Below, in pieces: positions 44,762-52,724 of a stretch of DNA of 64,000 bases (the stretch's first letter is position 1; the number at the start of each line of letters is the position of its first letter). Both the position numbers and the translations under genes were made by a program. Under the pieces are notes generated by a model. The model was not told the origin of the DNA and searched no databases. It saw only the letters and a list, made by a program, of their open reading frames with translations. The DNA is from Bifidobacterium amazonense (lineage in GTDB: Bacteria; Actinomycetota; Actinomycetes; Actinomycetales; Bifidobacteriaceae): the NCBI RefSeq assembly GCF_018555435.2, contig NZ_JAFEJT020000002.1:1-64000 (forward strand). Reading direction: 5' to 3'.

Positions 44762-45871
44762 TTGGATGCGCTGAAATTCCTCGGCAAACGGCTGGCGAAC
44801 CTGATACTGCTGCTGTTCGTGCTGTCGCTGGTCACGTTCGGCCTGCTGTACATGACCAACAGCGACCCGGCCCGCACGCTCGCCGGCGCGAAGAAGGTGA
44901 GCGCCGAACAGCTCGCCGCCATCCGCGCACAGTATCACCTCGACGATCCGCTGTGGCGGCAGTATCTGCGCTGGCTGAACAACCTACTGCACGGCGACTT
45001 CGGCACGTCCATCCGCACGCAGCTGCCCGTCGCTCAGATGATCGGCCAGCGCGCGTGGATCACGCTCGCCCTCGCCCTGCTCGCCCTCGCCATCGCGCTC
45101 GTCATCGGTCTGCCGCTCGGCATCCTCGCCGCACGCCGCAACGGCCGCTGGCAGGACCGTCTCGTCACCGCGCTCGCCGTCGCCGGCCTGAGCGCGCCGA
45201 GTTTCGCGGTCGGTCTGCTGCTGCTGTACGGCCTGTCCGTGCAGCTCGGCTGGTTCCCGATCTACGGTCTCGGCGAAGGCGGCTTCCTCGACACGCTCTG
45301 GCATCTGCTGCTGCCGGCGATCACGCTCGCGATCGGCCTGTTCGCGTCCGTGGTGAAGATCTCCCGCGCCTCGCTCATCAAGCAGGTCGACTCCGACTAC
45401 ACGCTGTTCGCGCGCTCGCGCGGCGTCGCCCGGTGGACGATTCTCGCCGCGCAGCTGCGCAACGCCGCGCTGCCGATCATCACGTCGTCCGGACTGCTCA
45501 TCGCGACGCTCGTCTCCGGCACGGTGATCGTCGAAACGACGTTCTCGATCGGCGGTCTCGGCACGCTGCTGCAGACGTCGGTCACGTTCAAGGACATTCC
45601 GACGGTGCAGGCGATCACGATGATCATGGCGACGATCATCTGCGTCGCGACGGCGATCGTCGACGCGCTCGCCGCGCTCATCGACCCGCGTCTGCGCGTG
45701 CGACGGTCGCCGGTTGCGGCCGGATCGGATGAGACCGGCTCGATTGCGGCCGGTGCCGGCAACGTTCGCGGTACTGACAACGACGGCGTGATCGCCGGCG
45801 ACGACCGTGCCGCCGTAACTACGGTCGGGACCGCCGCCGGCTCGAACGACGGAAAGGAGAACGCACGATGA
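44762..45871 (+). CDS. Peptide ABC importer permease, DppB type
   Basis: 369 aa with a TTG start. This start is chosen because GGGGAGGA lies 4-5 bases before it and the protein then begins DALKFLGKRLANLILLLFVL as DppB proteins do; a farther ATG at 44708 lies inside the hairpin arm. Six membrane helices and the EAA-like loop SDYTLFARSRGVARWTILA are present. The last 50 residues (after RLRVRRSPVAAG) are an Ala/Gly/Asp-rich tail that is not typical of the family. Confidence 0.85.
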   Translation: MDALKFLGKRLANLILLLFVLSLVTFGLLYMTNSDPARTLAGAKKVSAEQLAAIRAQYHLDDPLWRQYLRWLNNLLHGDFGTSIRTQLPVAQMIGQRAWITLALALLALAIALVIGLPLGILAARRNGRWQDRLVTALAVAGLSAPSFAVGLLLLYGLSVQLGWFPIYGLGEGGFLDTLWHLLLPAITLAIGLFASVVKISRASLIKQVDSDYTLFARSRGVARWTILAAQLRNAALPIITSSGLLIATLVSGTVIVETTFSIGGLGTLLQTSVTFKDIPTVQAITMIMATIICVATAIVDALAALIDPRLRVRRSPVAAGSDETGSIAAGAGNVRGTDNDGVIAGDDRAAVTTVGTAAGSNDGKENAR

Positions 45872-46680
45872 TGGCTCGCATCTGGCATCGTCTGCCGCTG
45901 ATCCTCGCGCTCGTGGTGCTCGCCGCCGTGGTGGTGCTCAGCGTCGTGCCCGCGCTGTCCGCCGGGGCGCTCGACCAGGACATCATGCTGTCCACGGCCC
46001 TGCCGGACGCCGATCATCCGCTCGGCACCGACGCGCTCGGCCGCGACGTGCTCAAGCTCACGCTCGCCGGCGCCCGGACCGCGATCATCGGCCCGGTCAC
46101 GATCGCGCTCGGCGCGATGGCCGTCGGCCTCGTGTTCGGCCTGACCGCCGCATACGTTGGCGGCTGGGTCGACTGGATCATCTCCCGCGTCGTCGAACTC
46201 ATGCTCTCGCTGCCGACGTTGCTGCTCGCGATCGTCGTCGCCGGCGTGATCGGCGGCGGATACTGGACGAACGTGCTCGTGTTCGTGATCCTGTACGCGC
46301 CGTACGAGGTGCGTCTGGTGCGCTCCGGCGCGCTCGCGCACATCAACGACCCGTTCCTCGACGCGGCCCGCCTGCTCGAGCTCGGACCGCTGCGCACGCT
46401 CGCATTCCACCTGTTCCCGGTCATCCGCCCGCTGGTCGGCGCGGCCCTGTTCCTCGACATGAGCAACGCGCTCGTCTCGCTCTCGTCCCTCTCGTTCCTC
46501 GGCCTCGGCGTCTCGCCGCAGGACGCGGACTGGGGCCGGCAGCTGTCGGACGCGCGCAACCTCCTCTTCGACAACCCGTACGCGGCGATCGCGCCCGGCG
46601 TGGCCATCATCGTCACGTCGATCGCGCTGAACATCGTCGGCGACTTCATCACCGAGCAAAGCGAGAAGGCGGAACGATGA
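45868..46680 (+). CDS. Peptide ABC importer permease, DppC type
   Basis: 270 aa. Its ATG overlaps the stop of the DppB-type gene (ATGA), with GGAAAGGAG upstream, so the two are translationally coupled. Motifs: HPLGTDALGRDVLKLTLAGA, EAA-like loop NDPFLDAARLLELGPLRTLA and SFLGLGVSPQDADWG. Six membrane helices. Confidence 0.9.
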   Translation: MMARIWHRLPLILALVVLAAVVVLSVVPALSAGALDQDIMLSTALPDADHPLGTDALGRDVLKLTLAGARTAIIGPVTIALGAMAVGLVFGLTAAYVGGWVDWIISRVVELMLSLPTLLLAIVVAGVIGGGYWTNVLVFVILYAPYEVRLVRSGALAHINDPFLDAARLLELGPLRTLAFHLFPVIRPLVGAALFLDMSNALVSLSSLSFLGLGVSPQDADWGRQLSDARNLLFDNPYAAIAPGVAIIVTSIALNIVGDFITEQSEKAER

Positions 46681-48419
46681 GCGACAAGACTGTTTCCCCT
46701 GCGAACGCTGCCGCCTCTGCGAACGTGGCTGCACACGTTGCCGCAAACGTTGCGCACGCTGCGAACGACAGCGGCGCGGCCGCATCGCCGGCCGTGCGTG
46801 TGACCGGCCTGCACGTTACGATCGGCGGCAAGGAGATCATCCACGGCGTCGACCTGACGATCCCGCGCGACGCGACCGTCGCCGTCGTCGGCGAATCCGG
46901 CTCCGGCAAGTCCGTGACCGCGAAGACACTGTCCGGACTGCTGCCCGACCGGTCGGACGCGAGCGGCGACTACGCGCTGTTCGGCGAGCCGATCAACCTC
47001 GAAGCGGGGGAGCGCGCGTGGCGCAGGCTGCGCGGCGGCACGATCGTATGGCTGCCGCAGGATCCGTTCTCCTCGCTCGACCCGCTGCGCACCTGCGGCC
47101 GGCAGATCGAGGACGGACTGCGCTCGGCCGGACACGTCGGATCGTTGCCGGCACAGGACGTTGACAATGATCGCACCGTCGCGGCCTCAGCCGGAGGCTC
47201 CGGCAACGGCGGCGGCGCTCCGGCTGCAAACGGTCGCGGCCGCCTCACCAAAGCGCAGCGACGTGCGGCCGTCGAACGGCTGCTCACCGACGTCGGACTC
47301 GCGCCGGCCGTATACGACGCGTATCCGCACGAACTGTCCGGCGGCATGCGCCAGCGCGTCGCCATCGCGGCCGCGCTCGCGCCCGACCCGCGCATCCTCA
47401 TCGCCGACGAGCCGACCACCGCGCTCGACGCGTCCACGCAGGAGACCGTGCTCGACCTGCTCGAATCGCTGCGTTCCAGTCGTCACATGACGCTGCTGCT
47501 CATCACGCACGACCTCGCGCTGGCCGTCGAACGCGCCGACCATCTCGTCGTGTTCCACGGCGGACAGGTCGTCGAGGAAGGCGGCCGCGACCAGGTCGTC
47601 CATCATCCGCGCTCGCCGTACACGCGCGAACTGCTCGACGCGCATACGCGACTCGCCGTCACCGACGTGCCCGCGTTCGGCGATGTCGTCATGCGGGCCA
47701 ACCATCTCAGGAAAACGTTCGCCGGGTCGAACGTGCCGGCCGTCGCCGACGTGTCGTTCGACGTGCGCGCCGGCGAGATCCTCGGCCTCGTCGGCGAATC
47801 CGGATCCGGCAAATCGACCGTCGCGCGGTGCATCGTCGGTCTCGAAACACCGGATTCCGGCAACGTTGTCTTTACCGGCAACGATGGCAAGCCGATCGGC
47901 TGGTCGCGCGGCGAAGCGCAGCTTGTCTTCCAGAACCCGTACGGTTCGCTCAACCCGACGATGACCGTGCGCCAGACGCTCACCGAAGCGCTGCGCGTGT
48001 CCGGCAAACCCGCCGACGACGCGGCCGTGCGCGCGCTCGTCGCCAAGGTCGGGCTGGAAGCCGAACTCATCGACCGCAAGCCGGGCACGCTGTCCGGCGG
48101 CCAATGCCAGCGCGTCGCCATCGCCCGCGCGCTCGCGCCCGAACCGAAGCTGCTCGTCGCCGACGAAGCGGTGACCGCGCTCGACGCGAACATCCAGACG
48201 CACGTGCTCGAAACGCTGCTTGAACTGCGCTCGCGGCTTGGCCTGGCCATGCTGTTCATCTCGCACGACCTCGACACCGTGCGCCGCATCGCCGACCGCA
48301 TCGCCGTCATGCGCCACGGCAGGATCGTCGAAACCGGCACCACGGGCCAGGTCATGAACCACCCCCAGCACGACTACGTGCGCGCCCTCATCGCCGCCAT
48401 GCCGCCCGCCCTCGACTAA
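46677..48419 (+). CDS. Peptide ABC importer, fused double ATPase (DppD-DppF)
   Basis: 580 aa with two ATPase domains, again overlapping the previous stop by ATGA. The first domain has Walker A GESGSGKS, signature LSGGMRQRV and Walker B ILIADEPTTALD. The second has GESGSGKS, LSGGQCQRV and LVADEAVTALD, where Ala replaces the usual Pro after DE. It is shorter than the 724-aa paralogue and lacks the C-terminal Cys motifs. It powers the permeases encoded just upstream. Confidence 0.92.
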   Translation: MSDKTVSPANAAASANVAAHVAANVAHAANDSGAAASPAVRVTGLHVTIGGKEIIHGVDLTIPRDATVAVVGESGSGKSVTAKTLSGLLPDRSDASGDYALFGEPINLEAGERAWRRLRGGTIVWLPQDPFSSLDPLRTCGRQIEDGLRSAGHVGSLPAQDVDNDRTVAASAGGSGNGGGAPAANGRGRLTKAQRRAAVERLLTDVGLAPAVYDAYPHELSGGMRQRVAIAAALAPDPRILIADEPTTALDASTQETVLDLLESLRSSRHMTLLLITHDLALAVERADHLVVFHGGQVVEEGGRDQVVHHPRSPYTRELLDAHTRLAVTDVPAFGDVVMRANHLRKTFAGSNVPAVADVSFDVRAGEILGLVGESGSGKSTVARCIVGLETPDSGNVVFTGNDGKPIGWSRGEAQLVFQNPYGSLNPTMTVRQTLTEALRVSGKPADDAAVRALVAKVGLEAELIDRKPGTLSGGQCQRVAIARALAPEPKLLVADEAVTALDANIQTHVLETLLELRSRLGLAMLFISHDLDTVRRIADRIAVMRHGRIVETGTTGQVMNHPQHDYVRALIAAMPPALD

Positions 48420-48436
48420 GAAAGGTGCTGTCTCCG

Positions 48437-48934
48437 ATGGCACGTCTCAGCCTATTGGAAATAAGCGAATTGCCGAAGGACCTGCGCAATCTGTGCGTGA
48501 ATTCCGCGGTGAATATGGCCGGGGCCGGCGTGATGACGGCTGGATATGTCGTTTATCTCACCACATATCTGCAGCTGTCCGCGACGGCTCTGAGCATGGT
48601 GCTCAGTGGTATGCCCTTAGGCCTATTCCTCGGTTCGCTGGTCGCCGGTCGCATGGTGGACCTCACCAACCCGAAGTGGTGCATTATCTGGAGCAACGTC
48701 TTGTTCGCCGCGGCCATGTGCGCGTTGGTGTCGCTCTCGGACGCCCGTTTCATCACCATAGCGATGTTCGTGGGCGGCGTGGCGAGTTCGTTGAATTACC
48801 CGGCGAAAAGCGTGTACACCGTTGCCGGAGGCCACGGACATATTGTGCTGTCTCGCTCGGTCATGCGTTCATGGACGTATCTTGGTTCCGGATTTGGTTC
48901 CCGAACGAGGTTCGCGACGTGGCATATCGGATAG
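48437..48934 (+). pseudogene. Truncated MFS transporter
   Basis: 165 codons that match only the first third to half of an MFS permease: about five helices (AGAGVMTAGYVVYLTTYLQL, SLVAGRMVDLTNPKWCIIWS, AAAMCALVSLSDARF). The frame then runs into a non-homologous tail (SGFGSRTRFATWHIG) and stops about 18 bp before a tandem repeat array. I find no continuation in any frame. The most likely event is loss of the 3' part by recombination at the array. Confidence 0.75.
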
Positions 48935-48952
48935 ACCATCGGTAGGTTGCTT

Positions 48953-49322
48953 CGCTCAGGGAGGGCTCGGCGTGGCGATCCGGTGACGACCTATCCGTTT
49001 TGCCCCGCTAAGAGTGGCCAGCATGGCAAAGCAGTTAGACTGTCGGTAAAACGCTACGACGAGGAGTGTGTAGGCGTGGCAATGCGGAGAAGTCCTGCTC
49101 GAATTGCCACGCTGAGACCGGTCAGCGTAGTGAAACGAGTGGAATGTCGGCAAATGGCTACGCTGGGAGGGGACTAAGCGTGGTGATTTGACGATGTCCC
49201 ATCCGTTTTGCCCCGTTGAGAGTGGTCGGCGTGGTGAAGCGGTCGGACCGTCGTCAAAACGCTGTGCTGGAGAGAGTGTAGGCGTGGCAATATGGAGAGG
49301 TCCTATCCGTTTCGCCACGCTG
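48953..49322. repeat. Tandem array of seven units alternating 53 and 51 bp
   Basis: Unit starts (CGCTNAG or variants) are at 48953, 49006, 49057, 49110, 49161, 49214, 49265 and 49318, giving 53, 51, 53, 51, 53, 51, 53. The 53-bp type ends in CCTATCCGTTTTGCC-like sequence. The 51-bp type ends in GTCGGTAAAACGCTA-like sequence. So the higher-order unit is 104 bp. Confidence 0.9.
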
Positions 49323-49497
49323 GCAAAACCCGTACATGGCAGAATGTGAAGGGGCGGGAATGCCGACGGCTGATTTTGCAATGCGATGGATCCGGGTGTG
49401 CACGTGTGTTCGCTCCGGGTTCCAATGCACCGGCGCTGTTACCCTTGAGTGCACAGTCAAAGAATGATATGACAGCATGAACCAGGGGGTGTGACGT

Positions 49498-50721
49498 ATG
49501 ACCCGATACATCGCATATGCCGTCGCGCGGGGCGAGGCGCTCCGCGATATCGACGGCATCGCCATTCCGGAGCCGACCGCGGCGGCGCTTGCAGCGGCCG
49601 GCGGCGCGCTCGTACGCACCGTCTATCTGGCCGTCGATGCCGTCGACGATGAGAGCGCGGACAACGGTACGACCGGTGCCGCACACGCTGCCGATGACGC
49701 GGCCGATGCCGCCGTGATCGGTACGACCGCGACCGCAGCCGCAAGCCCGTCCGTCGCGTCGCTGCTCGGCTATCATCGTCCGCACACGGCACAGCAGAAG
49801 CTCACGGCGATCGGCGGCGACCGTGCACTGTGGGGCGGGCTGATTGCGTTCGCGGAACGGCAATCGTTGGCCGAACCGGACGTCGCCGTCGTCAAATACG
49901 ACATCACCGAGCCGGACGTGACGAATGATGGTCCGGTATCCGCCAATCGTGCCGCCGCCGGCAAGACGGCAGACGTAGCGGCATCGGCTCCGAACGGTGA
50001 CGCGGCAGCAACGTCAATGTCGGGCATCACCGGCAAACCGACCACTGCAGTCGCCGCAGCCGACGCGCCGCTGACCGCCACCGATTCACCTCTGCCCGCC
50101 ACCGACGCGGCCGCGCACTACCGTCAGACCACCGAGTTCACGTGCGGGCCGGTCGCCGTGCTGACCGCGATGCACCGGCTCGGCATCACGCCCAAGCCCA
50201 CGCGTGCGGAGGAACTGCAGATGTGGCGCGAGGCGACCATCGCCGTCGCGTGCGAGCCGTACGGGCTTGCGCTCGCCGCCGAACGCCGTGGCGCGCATCC
50301 CACGATCCGCGTCTCCCACACCGGTCCGGCACTGCATCCGGACAGCAAACTCGGCCTGCTCGACCCGGCCATGGCCCGCGACACGCAGCTCGCGTTCGCG
50401 CGGCAGGCGCGCGAGGCAGGCATCCCCGTCACCGTCGGGCCGTTCGACGCCGACGATATCGCGCGCATCGTAGACGACGGGCACATCGCGGTCGTCCTCA
50501 TCGACGAACTGCACATGCACGGCGAGGCGTGCCCGCACTGGGTCACCGTCACCGGCCGCGATCCGGCCACCGGCGCGTTGTTGATCGACGACCCGTGGAC
50601 CGACGCCGAATACGGCGAAACCGCCGTCGACGCCTTCCAGCTGCCCATCCGGCCCGCCGATCTCGAACTCATGATCCACTACGACGAACCCCGTTCCGCC
50701 CAGGCCATGCTCGTCTTCTGA
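49498..50721 (+). CDS. C39-like cysteine peptidase family protein
   Basis: 407 aa, no signal peptide. Residues about 1-85 and 120-200 are Ala/Asp/Thr-rich and partly low-complexity. The peptidase C39-like domain is in the second half: the catalytic Cys is in TTEFTCGPVAVLTAM, His in PHWVTVTGRD and Asp in LLIDDPW. The layout matches cytoplasmic DUF3335-type proteins, whose substrates are unknown. AGGGGG lies 7 bases before the ATG. It is not next to an ABC exporter, so a bacteriocin-leader peptidase role is unlikely. Confidence 0.8.
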   Translation: MTRYIAYAVARGEALRDIDGIAIPEPTAAALAAAGGALVRTVYLAVDAVDDESADNGTTGAAHAADDAADAAVIGTTATAAASPSVASLLGYHRPHTAQQKLTAIGGDRALWGGLIAFAERQSLAEPDVAVVKYDITEPDVTNDGPVSANRAAAGKTADVAASAPNGDAAATSMSGITGKPTTAVAAADAPLTATDSPLPATDAAAHYRQTTEFTCGPVAVLTAMHRLGITPKPTRAEELQMWREATIAVACEPYGLALAAERRGAHPTIRVSHTGPALHPDSKLGLLDPAMARDTQLAFARQAREAGIPVTVGPFDADDIARIVDDGHIAVVLIDELHMHGEACPHWVTVTGRDPATGALLIDDPWTDAEYGETAVDAFQLPIRPADLELMIHYDEPRSAQAMLVF

Positions 50722-50799
50722 GTGCCCTCCGCATGCGGCATCGTCACGGCGGCGACGTGAGGCAAGATGCCGAATGCTGACAGCAGTCAGTTCGGCGTG

Positions 50800-51063
50800 T
50801 CACTCCTCGTTCTGGATGGCGACCAAACGATCGCCTTCCAGACGATACCCGCATTCGGGATGCTCGGGGATCCACGCCTTCATGTCTTCCGGCATGGGCT
50901 TGTCCTTCGGCCAGTTTTGCGGGTAATACCACACTTCGCCGTTGTGGCCCGGATAGCGGCCGGTACCGATGAGAGACTCCCAATACTGCATGGTCTGTTC
51001 ATCGGGCACTACGAATGTATGCGTCTGATACTCCTCCGGCGGCGCCGGTGCGGTTGCGGTCAT
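50800..51063 (-). CDS. Small hypothetical protein, possible antitoxin partner
   Basis: 87 aa (MTATAPAPPEEYQ...). The second of two adjacent ATGs has GGAGG 5 bases before it. It is acidic, with Trp, Tyr and Pro scattered (VWYYPQNWPKDKPMPEDM). No family is recognised. It lies downstream of the gene for a small toxin-like protein on the same strand, 98 bp away, with a tandem repeat in between. The arrangement resembles a toxin/antitoxin pair, but the evidence is only context. Confidence 0.65.
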   Translation of the reverse strand: MTATAPAPPEEYQTHTFVVPDEQTMQYWESLIGTGRYPGHNGEVWYYPQNWPKDKPMPEDMKAWIPEHPECGYRLEGDRLVAIQNEE

Positions 51064-51096
51064 CATGGCCTCCTTATCGTCGGTCGTATCGTGCTT

Positions 51097-51142
51097 GAAC
51101 ATATGATGTGTGCGAGGTCGAACATATGATGTGTGCGAGGTC
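51097..51142. repeat. Two perfect 23-bp tandem repeats
   Basis: The unit GAACATATGATG...GAGGTC occurs at 51097-51119 and 51120-51142 without mismatch, between the two genes of the small module. The TGATGTG and CATATG words suggest a protein binding site. Confidence 0.85.
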
Positions 51143-51161
51143 GGTGTGTTGCAGCCAGTAT

Positions 51162-51458
51162 CTATCGGAAGTCTTTCATGAACTTGTCGGTCATGTAATT
51201 GGCGTGAAAGATCACTCTGAGCGGATTGCCGCCTCGATCCTTGTACGCGCCTGCATCGTAAGCGACCATTTCGATGATACGGCCTTCGTCATCGCAGCCC
51301 ATCGCGGCGATTTGCAGAGGATCCGTGCCGAGCCGGTAACGGAACGAGAACCGTTGTTTCCATGCCGTCGCCGCTGACTGCGGATCCACATGGGCGCTTG
51401 GTCCGATGATGGTGCGCTGATGCAACGCAAAATTGGGATTGTCCGCAACGACCACCAT
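51162..51458 (-). CDS. Small toxin-like protein (BrnT/DUF4258-like fold suspected)
   Basis: 98 aa. AGGAG stands 7 bases before the ATG. The pattern DPLQIAAMGCDDEGRIIEMV, PLRVIFHANYMTDKFMKDF resembles the conserved core G-x-D-x-x-G-R-x-x-E-x-V ... x-x-x-HA of small actinobacterial toxin-like proteins, and a similar core occurs in the 105-aa protein at 59341. No catalytic claim can be made. It is first in a two-gene minus-strand module. Confidence 0.55.
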   Translation of the reverse strand: MVVVADNPNFALHQRTIIGPSAHVDPQSAATAWKQRFSFRYRLGTDPLQIAAMGCDDEGRIIEMVAYDAGAYKDRGGNPLRVIFHANYMTDKFMKDFR

Positions 51459-51674
51459 TGCTCGTCTCCTTCCCCATGGGCCACGATGGGTGCTTTGTAG
51501 TGTCTTTTCATCGTAGAGTCAGCTGGTTGCGATGTCCAGCGAAATCGGGGCCTGTGGTCGAAAGGTCGGTAGCCCTTGGAAAATAGCGAATATTGCCTGT
51601 ACCAACGGTTGTGGATAATTCGAATGGCTAGTGATGCTCGCTAGGCCGGCGGGCTGTGGGCTAGGCTGGTGGGC

Positions 51675-52712
51675 ATGGACGTGACGACTTGCAGGCTGGA
51701 GGGGCCGGCGGACTTCTTTTCGATCGGGCAGTTCGTGTCCGGGCCGGGCTGGCGGCATGCCCGCCGCGTGATCGACACGTTCGAGCTGGTGTTCGTGCGC
51801 CGCGGCGTGCTGCCGATGCGCGTGGGGGAGCGCGAGCTGACGATCGGCGCCAATCAGCTCGCCCTGCTGCCGCCTGGCGTCGAGCATGCCGGATCGCGCG
51901 CGATCACCGAACCGCTCGACTTCTACTGGATGCATTTCCGTCTGTCTGAACGGCGCGACGACCTGCGTGACATGCACGTCGGGAACGCCGATGATGCCGT
52001 CAGACTGCCCCAGTCCGGCGATAGCCTGATCCTGCCGCACTGGTGCCGCGCGGCCGACCCGGACCGGCTGGCCGTGATGTGCAACCAGCTGGTCGACCTG
52101 TACGCGCGGTTCGGCCCGCATTCGAACACGTACTGCGACTATTTCCTCACCTGCCTGCTGCTTGAAGTGACCGCGCAGACGCGCGTGCTGGTCGCCGGCA
52201 TGGCCGAGTCGGCGGCCGATCGCGACGGCCGGGGCGCGGATGCCGTCGGCATGGCGAAACGCTACGTGATGGGCGTCGATACGGGCGGCGGCGTGGGCGG
52301 GTTCCGCCCGGACGGCCATACCGTGCGCGTCGGCGGTGCGAACGTTGCCGTCGAGGGCCATCGGCCGGTCGGACTCGGCCCGATGCTGTCGGTGCGCTCG
52401 TGGATCATGGCGAACGCCTTCGACGACATCACCGTCGCCAAGGTCGCCGACCGGTTCCACTATTCGCCGAGCTATCTGACGGCCGTGTACAAGCGCGCGT
52501 TCGGCATCGGCGTCAACGATCAGATCGTCGAATGCCGCGTCGACCGCGCGCGCGAGCTGCTCAGCTCCACGCCGTCGCCGGTCGCCGACATCGCGCGCGA
52601 AGTCGGCTACGACGATCCGAAGTACTTCATGCGTGTGTTCAAGCGTCGCACCGGGCTCACGCCCGGCCAGTACCGCGACGCGTTCCCCACGCGCCTGTAC
52701 AACACGGTGTGA
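51675..52712 (+). CDS. AraC family transcriptional regulator
   Basis: 345 aa. The N-terminal half is a cupin-like sensing domain (FELVFVRRGVLPMRVGEREL, LLPPGVEHAG). The C-terminal half carries the two helix-turn-helix motifs: ITVAKVADRFHYSPSYLTAV and PVADIAREVGYDDPKYFMRV, closed by FKRRTGLTPGQYRD. It probably senses a sugar or sugar acid and activates nearby genes. The gene converges on the DeoR/LacI chimera gene (12 bp between stops), and the GH30 gene lies beyond. A GTG two codons earlier is the alternative start. Confidence 0.9.
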   Translation: MDVTTCRLEGPADFFSIGQFVSGPGWRHARRVIDTFELVFVRRGVLPMRVGERELTIGANQLALLPPGVEHAGSRAITEPLDFYWMHFRLSERRDDLRDMHVGNADDAVRLPQSGDSLILPHWCRAADPDRLAVMCNQLVDLYARFGPHSNTYCDYFLTCLLLEVTAQTRVLVAGMAESAADRDGRGADAVGMAKRYVMGVDTGGGVGGFRPDGHTVRVGGANVAVEGHRPVGLGPMLSVRSWIMANAFDDITVAKVADRFHYSPSYLTAVYKRAFGIGVNDQIVECRVDRARELLSSTPSPVADIAREVGYDDPKYFMRVFKRRTGLTPGQYRDAFPTRLYNTV

Positions 52713-52724
52713 GAATCGAAAACG

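Noticed and set aside
49498..50721. Bacteriocin-processing C39 peptidase
   Set aside because: The protein has no ABC exporter domains and no exporter or double-Gly peptide gene beside it; the form fits the stand-alone C39-like family.
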